From the IMG/VR virus record IMGVR_UViG_3300008267_000518, positions 1 to 43,620 of that record: 43,620 nt of DNA. One strand, 5' to 3'. The DNA is from a virus. The notes beneath the pieces are model-generated. The model had not been told where the DNA came from, searched no databases, and saw nothing but the letters and a program-made list of their open reading frames with translations. Of this stretch, positions 5,498-12,217 are shown piece by piece (positions within the stretch are counted from its first letter, which is position 1; each line of letters opens with the position of its first letter). The position numbers were made by a program, and so were the translations under genes.

Positions 5498-5680
5498 TTA
5501 TTGTTTCCATAACTTATAGTACCAATGTGATTCAACTTTAAGTCCATCTTTTTGAATATACTTAACTGTATGTCCCCATTTTTGATTTGTAGTCCATAAT
5601 ACAAATTGGTATAAAGTTGGATTTAAAACGGGTTTAAGTGGTTTTAAACGTCTAGTATGATATTGTTTATCATTATACAT
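5498..5680 (-). CDS. array protein H, LYxF-type
   Basis: 60 residues. A basic N-terminus (HTRRLKPLKPVL) is followed by PTLYQFVLWTTNQKW and an aromatic end (SHWYYKLWKQ). It shares LYxF(I/V) and the W/Y-rich end with its neighbours. The start is the ATG at 5680; no promoter of the common type lies in front, so it is probably part of the transcript reading from 5932 or further upstream. Confidence 0.7.
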   Translation of the reverse strand: MYNDKQYHTRRLKPLKPVLNPTLYQFVLWTTNQKWGHTVKYIQKDGLKVESHWYYKLWKQ

Positions 5681-5710
5681 TTGAATTTTTGATCAATTTT
5701 TATAATTATT

Positions 5711-5932
5711 TTAATGTTTCTTTAGGTCCCATAAGTACCAATATGTTCCTCTAGTCCTTCGATTTGACCAAATTACTTTACTATTCACTACATTTTTATG
5801 AGATAGAATAAACTCATATAAAGAACGTTCTGACTCACTTAATATAATATTTTCACTATGTAAAGCCATTATTAATCCCTTCACAAACCTATCTTTAGCA
5901 GAAGTAGTTATTTTAGATGTTTTCAAAGACAT
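5711..5932 (-). CDS. array protein I, LYxF-type
   Basis: 73 residues. DRFVKGLIMALHSEN is followed by ESERSLYEFILSHK and a W/R-rich end (TYWYLWDLKKH). Aligned by eye with G, both have F(V/L)K-x-L, then E-(R/Q)-x-LY-(E/N)-FI. It overlaps the end of the DUF7352-like gene by 20 bases, so the two are translationally linked. Function unknown. Confidence 0.74.
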   Translation of the reverse strand: MSLKTSKITTSAKDRFVKGLIMALHSENIILSESERSLYEFILSHKNVVNSKVIWSNRRTRGTYWYLWDLKKH

Positions 5933-6182
5933 GGAATATTAATGAACCATCCATTATTTGAAATGTTGAAATATACTTTAATTCACCTGTAGGTACTGGA
6001 TAGCCTGTGCCTATAATCTCAATACGTCTATTTTTCTTAATAGCCTCAGGTAATGCATTTACCATAGCCCATAAACACAATTGGTCACCTTGTATTTGAG
6101 CAGTTAATATTTCAGCTCCTAAAGGCAACTCAACAAATTGAGTGTCTATTGTTTCAAGTGGGTATTTAAATATCTTTTTCAT
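5913..6182 (-). CDS. DUF7352-like phage protein
   Basis: 89 residues. MKKIFKYPLETIDTQFVELPLGAEILTAQ, then LCLWAMVN, IEIIGTGYPVP and a C-terminal FHVFEN match the conserved layout of the small phage family known as DUF7352. That family is very widespread in tailed phages, without a known function. It is all beta strands and probably a small barrel. The start has the recurrent context AAGGTTATG. Confidence 0.83.
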   Translation of the reverse strand: MKKIFKYPLETIDTQFVELPLGAEILTAQIQGDQLCLWAMVNALPEAIKKNRRIEIIGTGYPVPTGELKYISTFQIMDGSLIFHVFENI

Positions 6183-6196
6183 AACCTTAATTTATT

Positions 6197-6228
6197 TTAA
6201 TATAACAAAAAAGGCCCGAAGGCCTATT
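6197..6228 (-). promoter_or_regulatory. weak promoter-like site at a terminator
   Basis: A TATATTAA box lies at 6197-6204, but the hexamer 18 bases upstream is AATAGG rather than TTTGGC. It has the same layout as the fused elements at 12187 and 39446, with a degraded -33 box. It might serve 5913-6182; weak support. Confidence 0.35.
6205..6225 (-). terminator. intrinsic terminator with UUCG loop
   Basis: AGGCC-TTCG-GGCCT followed by TTTTTGT, read on the minus strand. It contains the very stable C(UUCG)G tetraloop. It starts at the stop of the metallophosphatase gene. Confidence 0.85.
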
Positions 6229-6967
6229 TTATTTTTACTTGATTCCAAATTGTACCTTTACTAAACACTCCGTCTTCATAAATCAAATACTCTTGATTTT
6301 TTTCAAGTGCATCAATAAAGTAATAACGACCACCAGTTGCTTTACCCATATCAATTGTATCTACACTTGTATGACCTACAATTTGAATGTATTGTTCTTT
6401 CAAGAATGTATCTTTATTTCCGCTCATTAAACTCGATGGACGAATCCAAATTGGTGTTTGTGTCTTAGAGTCACCATATTGGTCACGTCCATAGAACTCA
6501 AATAAATGAGGTTTATTGTCATACAAGTCATTGATGAAATCTGCTATTGTGGTTTCACCATTCTCATTATACTTGTTTTGATTAACAAGCCAATCATATC
6601 CAACCCCAGCATGTGTACATATAATATCATCTAACTGATAACACATTTGTAAGTGATGCTTATTTTCATAAAGCAGTTGATTAATTGCGGGTGCCGCTCC
6701 CCATTGATAACCTGAGTATTGAGAGTTTCCTGGGTAGTAATGGTAATCATGATTACCTATAAGCATTATTACTTCTGCTATTGTACCTTGTTTTTTAAAG
6801 TCAATAATGTCTAGCATGTTATACATTTGTACAGCCGCTGTAAGACTCTTATCATAACTATCAAAATAATCACCTATGAATACTACTCGGTCAGGAATTT
6901 CATTTCGAATAATATCTTTCCAGATATTACGACCGTGTGTGTCTCCTAAAAATATTGTTTTACTCAT
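6224..6967 (-). CDS. calcineurin-like metallophosphatase
   Basis: 247 residues with the full PPP-type motif set: GDTHG (8-12), GDYFDSYD (32-39), GNHDYH (71-76), CTHAGV (H119) and GHTSV near residue 200. These bind two metal ions and hydrolyse phosphoesters. Relatives in phages include lambda-type Ser/Thr phosphatase and diadenosine tetraphosphatase. The substrate cannot be told here. The start uses the recurrent AAAGTTATG context, and a UUCG terminator follows directly. It lies 6 bases from the next upstream gene, so it is co-transcribed with the ligase. Confidence 0.9.
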   Translation of the reverse strand: MSKTIFLGDTHGRNIWKDIIRNEIPDRVVFIGDYFDSYDKSLTAAVQMYNMLDIIDFKKQGTIAEVIMLIGNHDYHYYPGNSQYSGYQWGAAPAINQLLYENKHHLQMCYQLDDIICTHAGVGYDWLVNQNKYNENGETTIADFINDLYDNKPHLFEFYGRDQYGDSKTQTPIWIRPSSLMSGNKDTFLKEQYIQIVGHTSVDTIDMGKATGGRYYFIDALEKNQEYLIYEDGVFSKGTIWNQVKIK

Positions 6968-6973
6968 AACTTT

Positions 6974-7255
6974 CTATTGTTTTGGATTGTCATATTTTCC
7001 ATCAATAAAACCTCTCCAATCTAAATCGTGAACTGGTTCTATTTCTAATAATAATTGATTTTCTAATTCTTCTCTCTTATTAAAATCAGAAATAGCTTTT
7101 TCAAATCGTTCAACACTAAGTTCATCTAATGATGAAATTTTAAAATGTTGTGTTTTAATTGTAAAGACTGTATAACCATCTTTTGGGTTACCATCAATAC
7201 TAATACCTTGTTCTAAGTATTTTAGAATTTCTTTACTCATAACTTTCTCTATCAA
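6974..7255 (-). CDS. phage protein, unknown
   Basis: 93 residues. SKEILKYLEQGISIDGN is followed by YTVFTIKTQHFKISSLDEL, then a charged helix and a tail ending WRGFIDGKYDNPKQ. No motif was recognised. It overlaps the DNA ligase stop by 23 bases and comes just before the metallophosphatase, so the three form one unit from P12. Confidence 0.77.
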   Translation of the reverse strand: MIEKVMSKEILKYLEQGISIDGNPKDGYTVFTIKTQHFKISSLDELSVERFEKAISDFNKREELENQLLLEIEPVHDLDWRGFIDGKYDNPKQ

Positions 7256-8327
7256 TTTTAATTACATATGGAAAACGTGGAACACCATCTGGTGTTAAGT
7301 TGAAGTACTTAACTGTAGCTGACTTACCAATCAAATTAGCTCTATCATTCCACATTGCAGTACATTCTTCCCAATTAAATTTAGGTGATGAATTGAATTG
7401 TTTACCATCTTTATTTTCAAATACAAACGAACCAACCATACCTGTTTTATTACCAACACCCTCTTCTACATCAAGAATAGTATATTCTTCATCAATGAAT
7501 GATTTATGTTTTAGAAGTGATTTAGAACGTTTATTTTCATATTCTTCATCAATACGAATCATTTGACCTTCATAACCTTGATTAACATATGCGCTATACA
7601 GATCTATTAATAAACTTTCATCTATAACATAATGAGTATCTACTCGTTTACAACAATTAGGTAAATCTAAACTATACAATTCTTCAGATCGTTTACTAAA
7701 CACACCGCTGCAACTTGGCAAATCATAAATGTGATATTGAATTGACTCAGCACTTTTCTTTAAATCATTAGCTGTTGGTTTAGTTTTCTTAACCAATGAA
7801 CAAATAGCATTAAAGTCATTTGCAAATTTATCAGCATACAACTCACCATCAAAAATCAAATCTGGATTCTTATCAAACAAATGTTTCATTGACTCAAAAA
7901 TATGAGGTGCTGAAATAATTCGCTTACCATTACGAGACCACATCCCATCTGCTCTAACAATACATCTAATACCATCTAGTTTAGGTTGACTAAATACAGG
8001 GTATTTAACTTTGTCTTTGCGATCTTCCCATTTATGAGCCAACATAGGTGAAAAATAAACTTCATTATCAATGTCGTTTATGTTTTCAAAATTACCTAAT
8101 TCAACTCGTTTTGTCCACATTGCCTTTGCTTCAGCCATTGCTTGTTCATTAGGTGTGGTTTCATTTTTCTTACCTATGTTCTTACCTGAACAACAGGTCC
8201 ATTCTGAAGTTGTTTTGATCCCATCTGTATAACCAGATATTGTTCTGAAACAGTTATTTTCAACTTCAATTGTGTGTTCCACTATCTTACCGTTAGTGGC
8301 GCGTTTGTATAATGTGTTTAATTTCAT
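7233..8327 (-). CDS. ATP-dependent DNA ligase
   Basis: 364 residues. The nucleotidyltransferase motifs are clear: QPKLDGIR with the AMP-accepting K116, FDGELY (159-164), EGQMIR (253-258, usually EGLMIR) and KSLLKHK (269-275), then an OB-fold end. The N-terminal 80 residues (KIVEHTIEVENNCFRTISG, TTSEWT) resemble a WGR-like domain seen in some viral ligases. It seals nicks with ATP during phage replication. The mRNA is nearly leaderless: the -7 box of P12 ends only five bases before the ATG. Confidence 0.93.
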   Translation of the reverse strand: MKLNTLYKRATNGKIVEHTIEVENNCFRTISGYTDGIKTTSEWTCCSGKNIGKKNETTPNEQAMAEAKAMWTKRVELGNFENINDIDNEVYFSPMLAHKWEDRKDKVKYPVFSQPKLDGIRCIVRADGMWSRNGKRIISAPHIFESMKHLFDKNPDLIFDGELYADKFANDFNAICSLVKKTKPTANDLKKSAESIQYHIYDLPSCSGVFSKRSEELYSLDLPNCCKRVDTHYVIDESLLIDLYSAYVNQGYEGQMIRIDEEYENKRSKSLLKHKSFIDEEYTILDVEEGVGNKTGMVGSFVFENKDGKQFNSSPKFNWEECTAMWNDRANLIGKSATVKYFNLTPDGVPRFPYVIKIDRESYE

Positions 8328-8331
8328 AATC

Positions 8332-8364
8332 TAAATATAACATCTTTGTTTTAAGAGGCCAAAT
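8332..8364 (-). promoter_or_regulatory. promoter P12 (ligase)
   Basis: TTTGGC-N18-TATATTTA, followed by GATTATG. Transcription probably starts within a few bases of the ligase ATG. The -33 box begins one base after the old stop codon of the CHU_C-like gene. Confidence 0.86.
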
Positions 8365-8436
8365 CTATCTTATTAAAGTAATATTTCCTCTTTTAATTTT
8401 ATATAGGTCAGTTCTATAAACCCTATATCTCATCAC
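8365..8436 (-). pseudogene. detached C-terminal end of the CHU_C-like domain
   Basis: In another frame from the secreted gene upstream, the minus strand reads VMRYRVYRTDLYKIKRG followed by NITLIR and a stop at 8365-8367. Endings of the type KRGNITLIR are typical of the last strand of the gliding-motility/T9SS type B C-terminal domain, so this is the missing end of the gene at 8433-8672. The two frames can be joined only by a frame change in the few codons between about 8436 and 8447. Confidence 0.7.
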
Positions 8437-8672
8437 GCATAATAATCATCACCCCCATCCCACTTAGCATTACAATCTTGAGTGAACCATACTATTTCAC
8501 CTAACCTATTAAATAAAGTGAATTCAAACACAGTTAATGTATCTTGAGTATAAAACGTTATATAGTCGTTATACCCATCGTTATTTGGGGTAAACGAATT
8601 TGGTATGTAAATTTGACTGTAGACGTTTAAACCCGTTAATATTAGGGTTAATGTTATTAATTTTTTTATCAT
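8433..8672 (-). CDS. secreted CHU_C / T9SS type B-like domain, frameshifted
   Basis: 79 residues as read. A signal peptide (MIKKLITLTLILTGLNVYSQ, cut after YSQ) is followed by IYIPNSFTPNNDGYNDYI, FTLFNRLGEIVWFTQD and KWDGGDDYY. These are the hallmark strands of the gliding-motility-associated C-terminal domain that Bacteroidota use as a type IX secretion signal. The frame closes at TGA before the last strand, but the expected end (KRGNITLIR) is present in another frame down to 8365. Here the domain is the whole mature protein, with no cargo. It may be a tail, surface or decoy protein, or a decaying gene. Confidence 0.8.
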   Translation of the reverse strand: MIKKLITLTLILTGLNVYSQIYIPNSFTPNNDGYNDYITFYTQDTLTVFEFTLFNRLGEIVWFTQDCNAKWDGGDDYYA

Positions 8673-9271
8673 GGTATATATAGTACTGTTGGATTGTCTT
8701 TATGAATTTCTATTTCAGGATATTTTTCTTTAAATGTTTGAGAGTTGAATGGTTTAGTAATTAAGTGGAAACCATTTTTAGTAGGTATAATAGCTATACA
8801 TTTACCATCACTAACATCTTTAGCTTTAGGTTCACACTCATAATCAATAAAAGCCATCATTAGTGGACTTGGATTTCCATCATCATCAATATCAACAATC
8901 CATGTTTTCTCACCTTTAGGTTCACAATTGTAACGACCAATAATTGTTTCTAAACTTGATTTAATTCCATCATGTTGTTCATTCCTAATCAATTCCACAT
9001 TGTGTCTCAAACATTCAATATTAATCTTACTCCACTTACGTCTATTCAAATGAATGTAAGCACGAGCATTAAACATTTGACACATTTGAATTATTTCAGC
9101 TTCATTCTTTTCTAATTTTTCTAAACTAGAAATCATATAAGAACGAATAATTCGATTTTTAGAACCTAACTCAGGTATCTCTTTTTTACGTTGAATGATT
9201 TGAATGAAGTAGAAATAATAATCTTCTTCAAACTTCAACATTGATTTTATTTGTTCAAAATTATTTATCAT
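8669..9271 (-). CDS. conserved phage protein, primase-like motifs
   Basis: 200 residues. Features: YFYFIQIIQRKKEIPELG, ARAYIHLNRRKWSKI, KTWIVDIDDDGN, IPTKNGFHLITKPFN and an end DNPTVLYIP. I recognise this layout as a family found in many Bacteroidota phages, without a known function. The pairing of D-x-D with a later N-G-x-H resembles archaeo-eukaryotic primase cores, but this is suggestive only. It overlaps the signal-peptide gene by 4 bases (ATGA). It is transcribed from P13. Confidence 0.75.
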   Translation of the reverse strand: MINNFEQIKSMLKFEEDYYFYFIQIIQRKKEIPELGSKNRIIRSYMISSLEKLEKNEAEIIQMCQMFNARAYIHLNRRKWSKINIECLRHNVELIRNEQHDGIKSSLETIIGRYNCEPKGEKTWIVDIDDDGNPSPLMMAFIDYECEPKAKDVSDGKCIAIIPTKNGFHLITKPFNSQTFKEKYPEIEIHKDNPTVLYIP

Positions 9272-9275
9272 ACTC

Positions 9276-9308
9276 TGAATATAACAAAAAAGCCTGGCAT
9301 AGCCAAGC
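9276..9308 (-). promoter_or_regulatory. promoter P13, fused with terminator
   Basis: CTTGGC-N18-TATATTCA on the minus strand; the -33 box lies within the 5' arm of the terminator stem. It drives 8669-9271 and the CHU_C-like gene. Confidence 0.82.
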
Positions 9309-9309
9309 T
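9284..9309 (-). terminator. intrinsic terminator of the lysis unit
   Basis: 8-bp stem AGCTTGGC/GCCAGGCT (one G-T pair), loop TAT, then TTTTTG, on the minus strand. It lies 30 bases after the last lysis-cassette gene. It shares its bases with P13. Confidence 0.8.
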
Positions 9310-9336
9310 TTTCATTGAAATGTATGTAATTTTATA

Positions 9337-9888
9337 TTATTTTGCTACTACCAAATAAGTAACAACACCCATCAAGGCATAAGTACATATTTTATATATT
9401 CGAGACTCTTTCTTAAATTGAACCTTTAATGACTCATTTACAGCGTTTTCTCTAGTTTTAGCATCCAACATTATCTTAGCATTCTCATAAGACTTACTTT
9501 GTCTTAGTTGGGCTTTTTGAGCGTCTTCAGCCTCTTGCTTATATCTGTCTCGTTCTTTATTAGCATCATTTAAATCAACTCTTAGCTTATAGTTTTCAAA
9601 TCTAAAGTCTTGGGCTTGGAGTTTATAAATTTCTTTCCATTGAAACTTAGCTAATGTGATAAGTTCCTGTTCATTGGTTAAGAACACACCAGGTTGATCT
9701 TTATAAATCACCCTTAATACTCTACCAATATCAACAGTATCAGGCATTAATACTGTTGTTGTATCTACTAAAGATTTAAACCTAGTAGTATCACTTGATG
9801 AGTTGCTCTGGCTTAGTAAGTTCTGACTTCCAAATACTGTCCCTAGTAGCAGTATCAGAGTTAGGAAGCTCTTTAATGATGTCTTCAT
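9337..9888 (-). CDS. periplasmic coiled-coil protein, spanin-like candidate
   Basis: 183 residues. An N-terminal hydrophobic export signal (SFLTLILLLGTVFGSQNLL) leads to a long charged heptad region (about 90-160: NYKLRVDLNDANKERDRYKQ and following) and a C-terminal membrane span (ICTYALMGVVTYLVVAK). The export signal, coiled coil and span would let it bridge the envelope. It overlaps the 3' end of the upstream membrane coiled-coil gene by 98 bases in another frame, an arrangement like Rz/Rz1 spanin pairs. No lipobox is present, so it is not a classic o-spanin. Confidence 0.7.
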   Translation of the reverse strand: MKTSLKSFLTLILLLGTVFGSQNLLSQSNSSSDTTRFKSLVDTTTVLMPDTVDIGRVLRVIYKDQPGVFLTNEQELITLAKFQWKEIYKLQAQDFRFENYKLRVDLNDANKERDRYKQEAEDAQKAQLRQSKSYENAKIMLDAKTRENAVNESLKVQFKKESRIYKICTYALMGVVTYLVVAK

Positions 9889-10174
9889 ATTTAATTATTT
9901 TTTTCTTTATTAATTTTTTAATTAATTCTGCTTCTCTATCTCTATACAACTTAGCAGTCGCCATTGAGTCAGAGAATGTTTTTAATTGTAGTTGTTTGAA
10001 CTTAATTGAGTCAGTTGCTTGTTGCAATGAATCATCTAATTGTTCTTGCATAATTACATCATTTAATATTCTAATAGCATTGTTCTGATGTCTCAGAATA
10101 AATATTCCTATTATAATTGTAATGATTAGAGCAGCAAAAGCTACTAAACGAAAAACATTAATTTTTAATTCCAT
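9791..10174 (-). CDS. membrane coiled-coil protein, i-spanin-like (Rz-like)
   Basis: 127 residues: an N-terminal membrane helix (VFRLVAFAALIITIIIGIFIL), then a polar, largely helical periplasmic domain (DDSLQQATDSIKFKQLQL, REAELIKKLIKKKIIKYEDI) and a tail DTATRDSIWKSE. This topology is that of an inner-membrane spanin subunit, which with a partner fuses inner and outer membranes at lysis. It lies right after the endolysin gene (17-base overlap) and overlaps the downstream partner. Confidence 0.74.
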   Translation of the reverse strand: MELKINVFRLVAFAALIITIIIGIFILRHQNNAIRILNDVIMQEQLDDSLQQATDSIKFKQLQLKTFSDSMATAKLYRDREAELIKKLIKKKIIKYEDIIKELPNSDTATRDSIWKSELTKPEQLIK

Positions 10175-10811
10175 ATCTTGTTATGTGTAAATTGTTTGTT
10201 AACGGTCTAACTTTTTTATAAAACCCATCTCCATCTCTCCCTCCATCATCTCCTGTATTACCTTCTCTAGTAATAACATTTTTTTCTCTAACTTTCTCTA
10301 CTATACCTGTGTGTCCAATTGCTTTATATCTTGATTTAACATCTTTGAATTTATTATAAGATAAACTCATCACTAGGACATCATCATCTTCATATTCTTT
10401 TTTAAATTCATTATCAGTAAAAATAACATCCTTTTTATTATAAGAGGTTGGAGACCAACCTGTTACTTTATTTGGTATGTTACAATGATCTAATAATCCT
10501 TTAACCATAAATGAACACCAAGCTTGTCCTGGTCTCCATCCAGCATCTACTAATAATTGTTTTAATTCTCTATCAGTAAAATTTTGGTTGTTACCTCCTT
10601 TCTCAGTCACACCTATAAATTGTTCACTTTCATCCATGAGACATAAATAAGGTGATGAATCTTCTTCCACTTCCTCTTCCTCTTCTATCTCATCTGAATC
10701 AACTTCAGTTTTAATCAATCCAGCCTCTATATTTATATCTCCCTGAATATTAGGACGAACACAAGAAATTGAAGAAAGTAAATAAATAAGAATGAATATA
10801 TTTTTAACCAT
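10158..10811 (-). CDS. CHAP-like endolysin with lipoprotein signal
   Basis: 217 residues. A lipobox (LLSSISC, C17) is followed by an acidic linker (EIEEEEEVEED, 41-51) and a CHAP-type NlpC/P60-like domain: EKGGNNQNF, GWRPGQAWCSFMVKGLL (nucleophile C99), AIGHTGIVEKV (H167) and TREGNTG (183-187). Such enzymes cut peptidoglycan peptides. A lipoprotein anchor would tether it to the outer membrane facing the wall, an unusual place for an endolysin; release or exported lysis is possible. It overlaps the holin-like gene upstream by 79 bases. Confidence 0.83.
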   Translation of the reverse strand: MVKNIFILIYLLSSISCVRPNIQGDINIEAGLIKTEVDSDEIEEEEEVEEDSSPYLCLMDESEQFIGVTEKGGNNQNFTDRELKQLLVDAGWRPGQAWCSFMVKGLLDHCNIPNKVTGWSPTSYNKKDVIFTDNEFKKEYEDDDVLVMSLSYNKFKDVKSRYKAIGHTGIVEKVREKNVITREGNTGDDGGRDGDGFYKKVRPLTNNLHITRYGIKN

Positions 10812-11089
10812 GTTGGTATTGTTTTAAAGTCATCTTTGATTGGAGAATCTTTTGAGTAAAAGTATTTATAAATACCTCTAAAATTAAACCACATTCCAGC
10901 CTGTATTATTCCATTAACAAGAATCATTATAACAGCTGCTAACATAGTTTTATGAATCCACTCAGTTGAGTAAAATGGGTCATTAAATGCTAATTCTTGA
11001 AGGTAACCATAACCATAGAATAAAATCATTGATAACGGAAAACTCCAAACAAAATCCCAAAGTTGTATTCTTCTAATCCAGTTTTTCAT
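10733..11089 (-). CDS. three-span membrane protein, holin candidate
   Basis: 118 residues with about three membrane spans (VWSFPLSMILFYGYGYL; MLAAVIMILVNGIIQAGMWF; IYSFLFIYFLQFLVFVLIF) and a short basic N-terminus. Its place just before the endolysin and spanin-like genes makes a holin the best guess. There is no family signature. It is preceded by the tRNA and a strong terminator, so its promoter is not obvious; read-through or an unlike promoter is needed. Confidence 0.68.
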   Translation of the reverse strand: MKNWIRRIQLWDFVWSFPLSMILFYGYGYLQELAFNDPFYSTEWIHKTMLAAVIMILVNGIIQAGMWFNFRGIYKYFYSKDSPIKDDFKTIPTWLKIYSFLFIYFLQFLVFVLIFREI

Positions 11090-11104
11090 TTTATTATAAA
11101 TATG

Positions 11105-11134
11105 AAAGAAAAAAGACCTAGTTACCTAGGTCTT
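11105..11134 (-). terminator. intrinsic terminator after the tRNA
   Basis: Perfect 9-bp stem AAGACCTAG/CTAGGTCTT with loop GTAA and a run of six T, read on the minus strand, starting at the base after the tRNA. It ends the 11205-11537 mRNA-tRNA transcript. Confidence 0.92.
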
Positions 11135-11206
11135 AAGTCAGGGCAGAATTTGAGTCTGCATCCCCTAATTAATCGTTAAGTGCTTTATCAGTTAAGCCAC
11201 CTGACT
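11135..11206 (-). tRNA. tRNA with irregular anticodon loop (nominal ATT)
   Basis: 72 bases fold as a cloverleaf: acceptor AGTCAGG/CCTGACT (7 bp), U8, D stem GCTT/AAGC, anticodon stem CTTAA/TTAGG (one G-T), T arm GCAGA-CTCAAAT-TCTGC. The loop reads CGATTAA, so position 33 is G instead of the nearly universal U and the nominal anticodon is ATT (Asn). If the loop is shifted, GAT (Ile) is possible. The T loop has C54. No CCA is encoded. It starts inside the stop codon of the preceding gene. Confidence 0.72.
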
Positions 11207-11537
11207 ATTTTACTATATTATGAATTTTAACATTAACACGTCTATGAAAACAATTCCAAGTACGAGTAATTGTTTTAGTTTGAGGAATAGCTGATTCTTT
11301 TAATTCCTTAAATGTTTCCTTAACCAATCGTTTAGCTTTAGGATAATGTTTAATAACATCAAACATCTTACCCATTCCAATTGGTGATTCAGAAGTCCAT
11401 TTACCTCCCTTCCAAGTAGCTAATTTTGTTACTGTATCATTCACTTCATCAATCAAACATACATTGATATCTTTTTCCCAAGTATCAGGAATAATTTGAA
11501 GTGTGAAATTGTCTTTAAGTGCAATTAATTTTGTCAT
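11205..11537 (-). CDS. phage protein, unknown
   Basis: 110 residues. N-terminal strands (KLIALKDNFTLQIIPD, DINVCLIDEVNDTVTKLATW) are followed by a basic helical end (KRLVKETFKELKES) and HRRVNVKIHNIVK. No motif was recognised. Its TAG stop overlaps the first bases of the tRNA, so the tRNA must be cut from the same transcript. The start context is AAGGTTATG and the promoter is P14. Confidence 0.77.
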   Translation of the reverse strand: MTKLIALKDNFTLQIIPDTWEKDINVCLIDEVNDTVTKLATWKGGKWTSESPIGMGKMFDVIKHYPKAKRLVKETFKELKESAIPQTKTITRTWNCFHRRVNVKIHNIVK

Positions 11538-11559
11538 AACCTTAATTTTTATTTATATC

Positions 11560-11592
11560 TAAATATAACATCGTTTTTGGATAAAGCCAAAT
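11560..11592 (-). promoter_or_regulatory. promoter P14
   Basis: TTTGGC-N18-TATATTTA on the minus strand. It drives 11205-11537 and the tRNA. Confidence 0.85.
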
Positions 11593-11598
11593 AAGTTA

Positions 11599-12159
11599 TT
11601 ATTCTTGTACTAGAAATATTGAATCGGATTGTGTTAGTGTTGTATCCACTTTCATAATCAATGTATCAGGTTTGATCCATCGTGTTAAATAAAAATCCTC
11701 AATTACAGCTTTTTTAGCATACTTGTTTATAATTGGTTTTCCAGTATTATATGCTCCTGTTGCTTTGTCCCAACGTTTATAACGCTTATACCACTCATTA
11801 AGCATCTTCATAGATATTTCCACGTTCAACTCGATTGAGTCCCTTAACATCGCTTTACTCACCTTAAAACCAGCATAATGTGAAGCATATTGAGGCATAA
11901 TTTGCATCGCTCCAACAGCACCTGCTTTAGATGTTTGTTTATGATTATAGGTTTCATGGAATGGTCCACGATAACCTGTCTCTAAACACGCTACATTATA
12001 CGCAATATACAATGGTACTTCATATTGTTCAGCAAAGTGATTTATAGCTGTGTATAAACGTTGTGCTGGTGTAGTGATAACTTCTTCTTCAGGGTTACTA
12101 CTACTAGTGAACAAACATAATGTTACTACTAATGTAACAAACATAAGTAATCTTTTCAT
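11599..12159 (-). CDS. secreted lytic transglycosylase (SLT-type)
   Basis: 186 residues: a hydrophobic export signal (MKRLLMFVTLVVTLCLFTSSS), then a lysozyme-like SLT domain with the catalytic glutamate in ACLETGYRGP (E60), the GAVGAMQIMP strand (80-89) and GAYNTGKP. It cleaves peptidoglycan glycan strands. The export signal puts it in the periplasm, where it could help lysis or be packaged for DNA entry. It is transcribed alone from P15. Confidence 0.88.
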   Translation of the reverse strand: MKRLLMFVTLVVTLCLFTSSSNPEEEVITTPAQRLYTAINHFAEQYEVPLYIAYNVACLETGYRGPFHETYNHKQTSKAGAVGAMQIMPQYASHYAGFKVSKAMLRDSIELNVEISMKMLNEWYKRYKRWDKATGAYNTGKPIINKYAKKAVIEDFYLTRWIKPDTLIMKVDTTLTQSDSIFLVQE

Positions 12160-12178
12160 AATTTATTAATTTTATAAC

Positions 12179-12211
12179 TTAATATAATAAAAAATGGCCC
12201 GAAGGCCAAGC
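12179..12211 (-). promoter_or_regulatory. promoter P15, fused with terminator
   Basis: CTTGGC-N18-TATATTAA on the minus strand. The -33 box overlaps the GGCC-TTCG-GGCC terminator hairpin. It drives the transglycosylase. Confidence 0.84.
12187..12208 (-). terminator. UUCG terminator overlapping P15
   Basis: TGGCC-TTCG-GGCCA followed by TTTTTTAT on the minus strand. It is almost the same as the element at 39446 and ends transcription from the upstream gene at 12218-12565. Confidence 0.86.
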
Positions 12212-12217
12212 TTTATA

